A DNA stretch of 64,000 bases, from NCBI GenBank assembly GCA_002104945.1, contig MCFH01000010.1, positions 434,001 through 498,000 on the forward strand. The letters run 5' to 3'. This stretch comes from Piromyces finnis (taxonomy: Eukaryota; Neocallimastigomycota; Neocallimastigomycetes; Neocallimastigales; Neocallimastigaceae). The notes below the pieces were generated by a model. It saw nothing but the letters and a program-made list of their open reading frames with translations, made no database searches and had not been told where the DNA came from. Below, in pieces: positions 57,902 to 64,000 of the stretch. How positions within the stretch are numbered: position 1 is the first letter of the stretch; every line of letters begins with the position of its first letter. The position numbers and the translations under genes are program-made.

Positions 57902-58924
57902 GAATTTATTTAAAAGTATTAATTAATATTTATTATTTTTACATAAAAGTCAATAAAACAAATTATTAAAATTAAGTTATATTTTTAAAATAAATACTCT
58001 TTTTCCTTTCTTTGAAAAACAGTTAGTAATCAATTAAATAAACTAAGATATTTAATTATTAATATAACCAATATAGAAATGCAATTATAACTTTAAATAA
58101 TTAATTTCATATTAATATAATTTACCCAAGCAAAAGGTAAGATGCTTTTTCATTATTATTTTCAATTTAAATAAAATAAAATATATACATTAATTAAAAG
58201 CATTAAATAAAAAATTTAATATAATCAATAATGAACTGATAATTAATTAATAATAGTGCTTCAAGATAAAATTGAATATTTTTAACTACAAGCTTTAATG
58301 AGTAAATGTTAATTTATATTTATTTATAATTAATATCTGCTTAAAAAAATGATTTCTATAATACACACTCAAATTTTATAAATAAAAAAAAGTTATATTA
58401 ATTTAATATCATAAAAAGAAAGACAAAGACAATTTTTAAGAAATATTGGTTCATTATAAATAATATATAAAAACAATACATTAAAAAAAACTAAATTTTC
58501 AATTAGATTCAATTAGAACCTAGTATAAATTGTTAATCATATTTTTTTTTTTCTTTGATCTGACATTAAATATTTTCCTTATCGATTATAAAATTAATAA
58601 AAAATTAAAGTTTTTAAAATTTAATTTATTTTAATATTTAAAAATAACTTGAAATAACTTAAAAATAATAATAAAAATAAAAAATATATATATTTTATTA
58701 TAATGTATCACAAATTTTTAAGTTTATTCAATAAGAATTTTCAAATATTCAATATTAACCTTTAAAATTCTAAATAATGAATAAAAATATATATCAGTTC
58801 TATTTTCATTATTATTATCATAATTATTATTAATTATATGAAATTGTTTTTCTTTTAAAAAAAAATATTAAATCAGTATTTTTTTTAGTTGCTATCTTTT
58901 TTATATACATAATCATTTATTTTT

Positions 58925-58925
<1 letters not shown>

Positions 58926-58963
<38 letters not shown>
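58926..58963. repeat. Long A homopolymer
   Basis: About 37 consecutive A residues, one of the longest uninterrupted homopolymers in the window. Confidence 0.95.
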
Positions 58964-58966
<3 letters not shown>

Positions 58967-59967
58967 ACTATGAAATAATTTAATTTTTTTTTTACTGATT
59001 TAAAATTGACATTTTATACTAAAATTTCACTTTTTACTATGTATGTTAAATGGAATTTTTATTTTCTAGTTTAATTGTAATATATTGTTGGTATAAATTT
59101 AAAGAAATAATGTCAATAATTAATTAATTAAAATAATAAAATAAATTACCTTTACAATTAAATTAAATATTGGAAAAAGAAAAAAATATATATATTTTAA
59201 TTATATTAAACAAATATATTAATTTTTAAAAAGAAAAAAAGAAAAAAAAGAAAAATTAAAATATAATTTAAAAAAAAAATAGTATTGAAATGATAAATTA
59301 AAGAAAAAAAATAAAATAGGCTATTAAAAGAAAATAAGCATGTTATAGTAATATTGTAAAATATAACATTGTTCTTATCTAATTTTGTAAGCTAATAATT
59401 TCTCAATTAATACTCAAGTTATTAATTAATAAAAATAAAAGTTAATTGTTTTAAAAATCGGCAATAAAATATAAATTATATTAATGATACATCCATGAAA
59501 TTATATTTATAATAAATAAAAATGTAATAGTTTTTAATTGATTTATTTTTTCATAAAAAAAAAGGGCATTAAGTAAAATAATTTTTTTTAAACTTTTGAT
59601 ATAATAAATATTATTTATTAGTTAAAGTAGCGAAAAAAATTCACCTTAAGATTTGCAACATTCTTTTTATTCACGAATATTTCTTCTTATAGTATTAATA
59701 TTCTTTATATATATATTAATAATTATATGAATATTCGATTTTAAACTATTTAAATAAATTATTAATGTTATTTCTATTACAAATATAAAATAATTTATAT
59801 ATATAACAACCATTGTTCATAAATATTCTTGATAATAAATTAATTTAAGAACCGTATTTTATTTTTATTTTATCTTGTTTATATATTTATTAAATAATAT
59901 TTCTATATCTACTAAATTGATTAAAATATTTAATCAATAATTATATTAATAATATTAAACCATTATA

Positions 59968-60040
<73 letters not shown>

Positions 60041-60042
60041 TT
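59968..60042. repeat. (ATT)n microsatellite
   Basis: About 24 uninterrupted ATT triplets in the gene desert. Confidence 0.97.
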
Positions 60043-61068
60043 CTAAAAAGAATTTAAAGTTTTAATATAATTGATTTTAATTGATGTTATTTATATTTAA
60101 TTGTTAATGGTATATTTATATTTTATTATTTAAAAGGTAAATTAATTAATTTTTTTTTATGAAGAGTATAATGCTAAGCGAATAAAATCACTATAATTAT
60201 AGCCTACAATATTAAAAGTATATTCCTATAATAATATTTATTAAATAAATACTCTCAATAAACAGTTATAGTAAAATTAAAAAAAATACCATATTATAAT
60301 ATTTTGTAACTATTTAAATATAGAATACAATATACTACTATCAAATTGTTATGTATTTTTCACAGATTTTAAAATATAAAATTACTATATATAGTAAAAA
60401 AAATATTTTTATTTTTTTATTTTCTTAATTCACTGTAGTAATATGTATTAAGATTTTGAAATATACTCTCAAAAACTGGAAATCATTAACACTAAAATTT
60501 TTTCTTCTTTTTTTTTAATCTATATAATAAACTTTAATAATTTTATAATAAATTTATAATAAATTTAAAAATACAGAAATATTGTAACTTTAATATTCAA
60601 ATATTTTTCTGTATAATGGTAATAAAAAAAAAAGTTAGATTTGCTTAATTTTTAAAATAAATATATTATAAACTATATTATATGATTTGAATTTTTACAT
60701 ACATCCTCTATTGTATTAGTATTCTTAATATCAGAATATTAATTCTTTTTAAATAACTTTAATAATTTGTAATTCTCGGTGATCAATTTATTTATTTTGA
60801 GTAAAAAAAGTTAATAAATAATATCAACAGAAAATTTATTCTATTATTAGTATAAAATAATAATAATAGTAGTAATAATGGATATTTTTTATTAAATCCT
60901 AAGGATTAAATATAAAAAAAATATTTTAAATATATATATTGATGTAATAGTAATCCTATTAATTAGAGTAAAAATATTAAATATAAAGTATTTTCATTAT
61001 TAATTATCATTATTCATAATTAAAGTAATATATGATTAAAGTTATATATTTCTGTCACGATTTTATAA

Positions 61069-61290
61069 ATTAATAATTTAAAAATCAAAAAATCAATAAG
61101 TAAAACTTATGGAATAATATCTATTTCTAAAGTATATAATAAAAAAGCCTTTGACTCATTGGAATATTTATATCATGGATTAACTTTAAAGTTTTTTATG
61201 ATTATTACTTTAATATTAATCCACAGTATAAATATCTTTATTAGTCAAAAGTTTCATATTTTTAAAATTAAATATATATATATACAATAA
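61069..61290 (+). pseudogene. Possible decayed LINE-type reverse transcriptase fragment
   Basis: A 73-codon stop-free stretch without a start codon reads YGIISISKVYNKKAFDSLEY and then a hydrophobic run ending QKFHIFKIK. KAFDSLE after an IISI strand is the order seen in motif A of non-LTR retrotransposon reverse transcriptases, and a FFKIK-like strand is expected about 40 residues later in many of them. The YADD-type motif B-C region is absent, and the sequence returns to pure AT on both sides. This would be a short remnant of an old element. A stop-free run of this length can also arise by chance. Confidence 0.33.
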
Positions 61291-61795
61291 GTATAATGTA
61301 ATATATTTGTTATAATAAAAATATTAAAGTATAGGTAATACTTTCGGTAATAATTTTATATGTTCTATTATCATATTTCTCTTAAAAATTTTTTTTATCT
61401 TATATATTCTAATTATATTTAATAAATTATAAAGCATAATGTTTATTTAGATTTTATATTTATATACTATAAAATAAATATTATAAATTAACTAATATAT
61501 TATAAATATAAACGTCTTATTCTTTGATATCTTTATAAAAACTATATTATATAAATTCGTATATTCAAACTAAATATATTTAAATAAGTTTAAAATAACT
61601 TTAGTATTTCTATATCTATATAATATACATAATTTATTAATCATCTTTTTCAATAGTCTGTGCCATTAAGATTTAGTTCTTTAATGTAAATATCTTTTAA
61701 AGATATTTATATTATCATTAATAATAATAAAAGATAATTTTCTGACTAATATTGACAAAATTATAAATTAATTTAATAGATTAATTAAAATTTTA

Positions 61796-61796
61796 A

Positions 61797-61874
<78 letters not shown>
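61796..61874. repeat. (TAA)n microsatellite
   Basis: About 26 TAA triplets, uninterrupted, 50 bases left of the 13-bp inverted repeat. Confidence 0.97.
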
Positions 61875-61925
61875 GATAAAATAGAAATATATATTAATGA
61901 AAGTAAAAAAAAAAAAAAAAATTAA

Positions 61926-61975
61926 ATAACTTAACCTTAATTAAAAAATATATAAATATTTAAAGGTTAAGTTAT
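61926..61975. repeat. 13-bp perfect inverted repeat with 24-base loop
   Basis: ATAACTTAACCTT (61926-61938) and AAGGTTAAGTTAT (61963-61975) are exact reverse complements separated by 24 AT-only bases. Confidence 0.85.
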
Positions 61976-62564
61976 ATAAATTCTATTTTAACAAATATAA
62001 TAATATAAATTTTTAAAAAAATGAAACTGATGAATATTAATAATATTGTGTTAAATTCTTTTTTTATTTTTATTTTTTATTCATTTATCCGATAAACTAA
62101 AATAAACAAATGATAATATGATATACATTTTCTATAATTTAAATTAATAATTTAGAATGAAGGAAGAAAATGAAAAAAAAAAAAGAAAGAAAAGAAAAAT
62201 AGAAAAAAAAAAGGTATTAGAAAATAGTAAAGTATGTATACTGATAATTTTTTAATTCTTCTTTCTATGTAAATTATATAAAAGATTTATATTTAAAATA
62301 GAAAAAATTATGTTATATTATTAATTTTAATATGTAATGAAATATATATATATATAATGTATAAATTTTTAACTGATAAAATATAACTACATTTTTTTTT
62401 GCTAAAATAAAAAAAAAAAAAATGAAATATGATGTGTTAATTAATTGTCTATTTCTATATAATTGTTAATAATATTTTTTTCTTTTATAAAAATAATTTA
62501 TATCATTATCATTTATCATTTTTTTTAATTTTTTTCTTTTTTAAAAAAAAATCTAAATGAATAT

Positions 62565-63912
62565 TTATTGTCTTGGATGTAATAATAATACTGAGTGTTG
62601 ACCTCCAGCTTCTGCCTTAATTACTTTTCTGCCCTTTAAATCAATAATTGTTGGTTTTTCTTCATCATTACCGCTGTTACCTAATTGTCCACATTCACCA
62701 TATCCCCAAGCCATAAAATCACCATCCTTAGTAACACCTAAGGAAAAAGCTGAACCACAAGAAACACTAACTAAATTCTTTAATTCTGGAGCTAAAGTTG
62801 GTGAATAATGTGGTTTATTATCACCAAGGCCAAGTTGATAGGAATCATTTCTTCCAAAGGCATAAGCATCACCTTTTTTTTTAATATTCAATTATATAAT
62901 AATAACAATGTTTATATAAAATATTAATTATATACCATTAGTTATTTTAATATATACTTATTCCATAATATGAAAGAATAAAGAAAATAAAAATATTTAT
63001 AATATACTACATTTTTTTTAAACTTACCATTTTCTCCTAGTATAATAGTGTGATGTTCTCCAACACCGATATCTTTAATAACAAAACCTTCTGGTAATTC
63101 AACTTGTTCTGGTTGTTCACGAGAAATTTCATCTCCTAAACCACTATTAATTATAATATTTTTTTTTAAATTAAACATTCATTAATGTCTATTAAAATAT
63201 ATTCATATTTTTTAATCAATCAACAAATTATATGTTAAATTATGATATCGTACAGTTGACCATAGTTATTTAAACCAAAAGTAAAAACTTCATTATTATT
63301 AGTGACGGCAAATGTATGGTAACCTCCAGAATAAACTTTAACAAATTTCTTAGCTCTGGAGAAGTTAATAGCTCTTGGAATTAAAGATGATCCAACCTTA
63401 TGACGTTCCATAATCTTTCTACCTAATTCTCCATGTTCACCAACACCCCATGTATAAAGCTTACCATTAACGGTAATAGCAGCGATATGATTAGCACCAG
63501 CAGCAATTGAAATTACGTTCTTTATACCTTCAACTTTAACAAACTTTCTTTGTTCTTTAGATGCTGTATCAAAACCAAAAATACCATTATTTGCCTATCA
63601 TTTATTTGTATATCGATGAATTAAATTATATATAAAATATAATCATTATTTATTATTTTATTAGTTTAAGTATTTCTTTTACTTTCCTTTTAGTAATAAT
63701 ATTTTTAATTATCATCTAATACATACTCTGTATGTACCACAAGCATATACTAAACCCTTGTCACTTAAAACAGCTGTAATAGAGTCACCGGCTGCAACTT
63801 CAACAACATGGACTCCTTCTAAACCTTCGACTGGGAAAACTTCAGTTTCTTCATTACCTCTACTTAAACAACCTTGATCATTACAACCCCAAGAATAAAT
63901 TGTTTGAGCATC
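62565..63912 (-). CDS. RCC1-type Ran guanine-nucleotide exchange factor, 5' end missing
   Basis: RCC1 binds chromatin and loads Ran with GTP, driving nuclear transport and spindle assembly. Visible minus-strand exons: 63912-63727, 63594-63254, 63143-63028, 62872-62565; together 951 bases including the stop. The exon at 63912 begins in phase after acceptor ATCCAG, so one or more upstream exons lie outside the window. Repeated RCC1 blades are clear: TIYSWGCNDQGCLSRG, GLVYACGTYR, KLYTWGVGEHGELGR, EVFTFGLNNYGQLGLGD, DAYAFGRNDSYQLGLGD and DFMAWGYGECGQLG, with the AAGDSITAVL, AAGANHIAAI and GGYHTFAV loops between them. The VGEHGELGRKIMERHK segment and overall spacing match true RCC1 (Pim1/Prp20) better than other RCC1-repeat proteins. 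The C-terminus ends with GGQHSVLLLHPRQ. Confidence 0.9.
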
Positions 63913-64000
63913 CTGGATTTATTTTTTTTAATTTATTATTAAAATAATTATTTTATTATTAAATAATCTTTTTTTTTATTCTTTTTCAATATTTTAATTA

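Larger units (their letters stand above)
56628..62564. other. Second gene desert (5.9 kb)
   Basis: Very AT-rich DNA between glycogenin and the RCC1-type gene. Contents recognised: hairpin at 57847-57901, a ~37-base A-run at 58926-58963, ATT array at 59968-60042, possible reverse-transcriptase remnant at 61069-61290, TAA array at 61796-61874 and an inverted repeat at 61926-61975. A minus-strand frame at about 57211-57255 ending DEEKGDA is coding-like, but I could not connect it to other exons. Confidence 0.55.

Overview
The window is nuclear DNA of a eukaryote with extreme A+T content, estimated by eye at about 84% overall and higher between genes. The genes are intron-rich: 10 of the 13 recognisable genes are split by short AT-rich GT-AG introns, usually ending in TAG or AAG. 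They encode Asn/Ser/Gln-rich proteins and are separated by long gene-poor tracts full of A/T homopolymers and ATT triplet repeats. Extreme AT richness, a fungal gene repertoire, and a gene for axonemal dynein assembly (DNAAF11/LRRC6, needed only by flagellated cells) best fit an anaerobic gut fungus (Neocallimastigomycota). That placement is an inference. Dictyostelids share the composition, but lack motile flagella.

Layout. 1.2-6.3 kb (-): Sec24, 9 exons. 9.3-13.5 kb (+): a large Sel1-repeat protein whose first intron holds about 62 uninterrupted ATT triplets. 14.7-16.1 kb (+): TFIIF beta subunit, converging on 16.7-20.0 kb (-), an ankyrin-repeat DHHC palmitoyltransferase. 23.7-26.0 kb (+): F1-ATPase beta with a very long N-terminal leader, converging on 27.1-29.4 kb (-), an F-box/WD40 protein. 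29.4-42.2 kb is mostly a gene desert, but hides a three-exon gene for the 25-residue ribosomal protein eL41 (RPL41, - strand) and one uncertain short ORF. 42.2-43.3 kb (+): a tetraspanin-like protein. 44.1-44.6 kb (+): an unrecognised protein with a likely N-myristoylation site. 45.4-49.1 kb (+): a PX-domain protein, converging on 49.7-51.6 kb (-), a NIF3-like protein. 52.1-54.1 kb (-): DNAAF11/LRRC6. 55.5-56.6 kb (-): glycogenin. 56.6-62.6 kb: a second desert with inverted repeats and a possible decayed reverse-transcriptase fragment. 62.6-63.9 kb (-): the 3' part of an RCC1-type Ran exchange factor whose 5' end lies outside the window.

The genes are unrelated housekeeping functions (vesicle coat, transcription, protein lipidation, ATP synthesis, ubiquitin ligase adaptor, glycogen priming, Ran cycle, cilium assembly), with no operon or cluster logic. 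Exon coordinates were read by hand from splice signals. For every complete split gene the summed exon lengths are divisible by three and the reading phase carries across each junction. No CRISPR array, tRNA or rRNA gene was seen, and I found no convincing new multi-gene system. The most interesting items are the hidden RPL41 gene, the long F1-beta leader, the repeated short motif in the Sel1 protein, the insertion inside the PX domain, and several hairpin-forming inverted repeats in the deserts.
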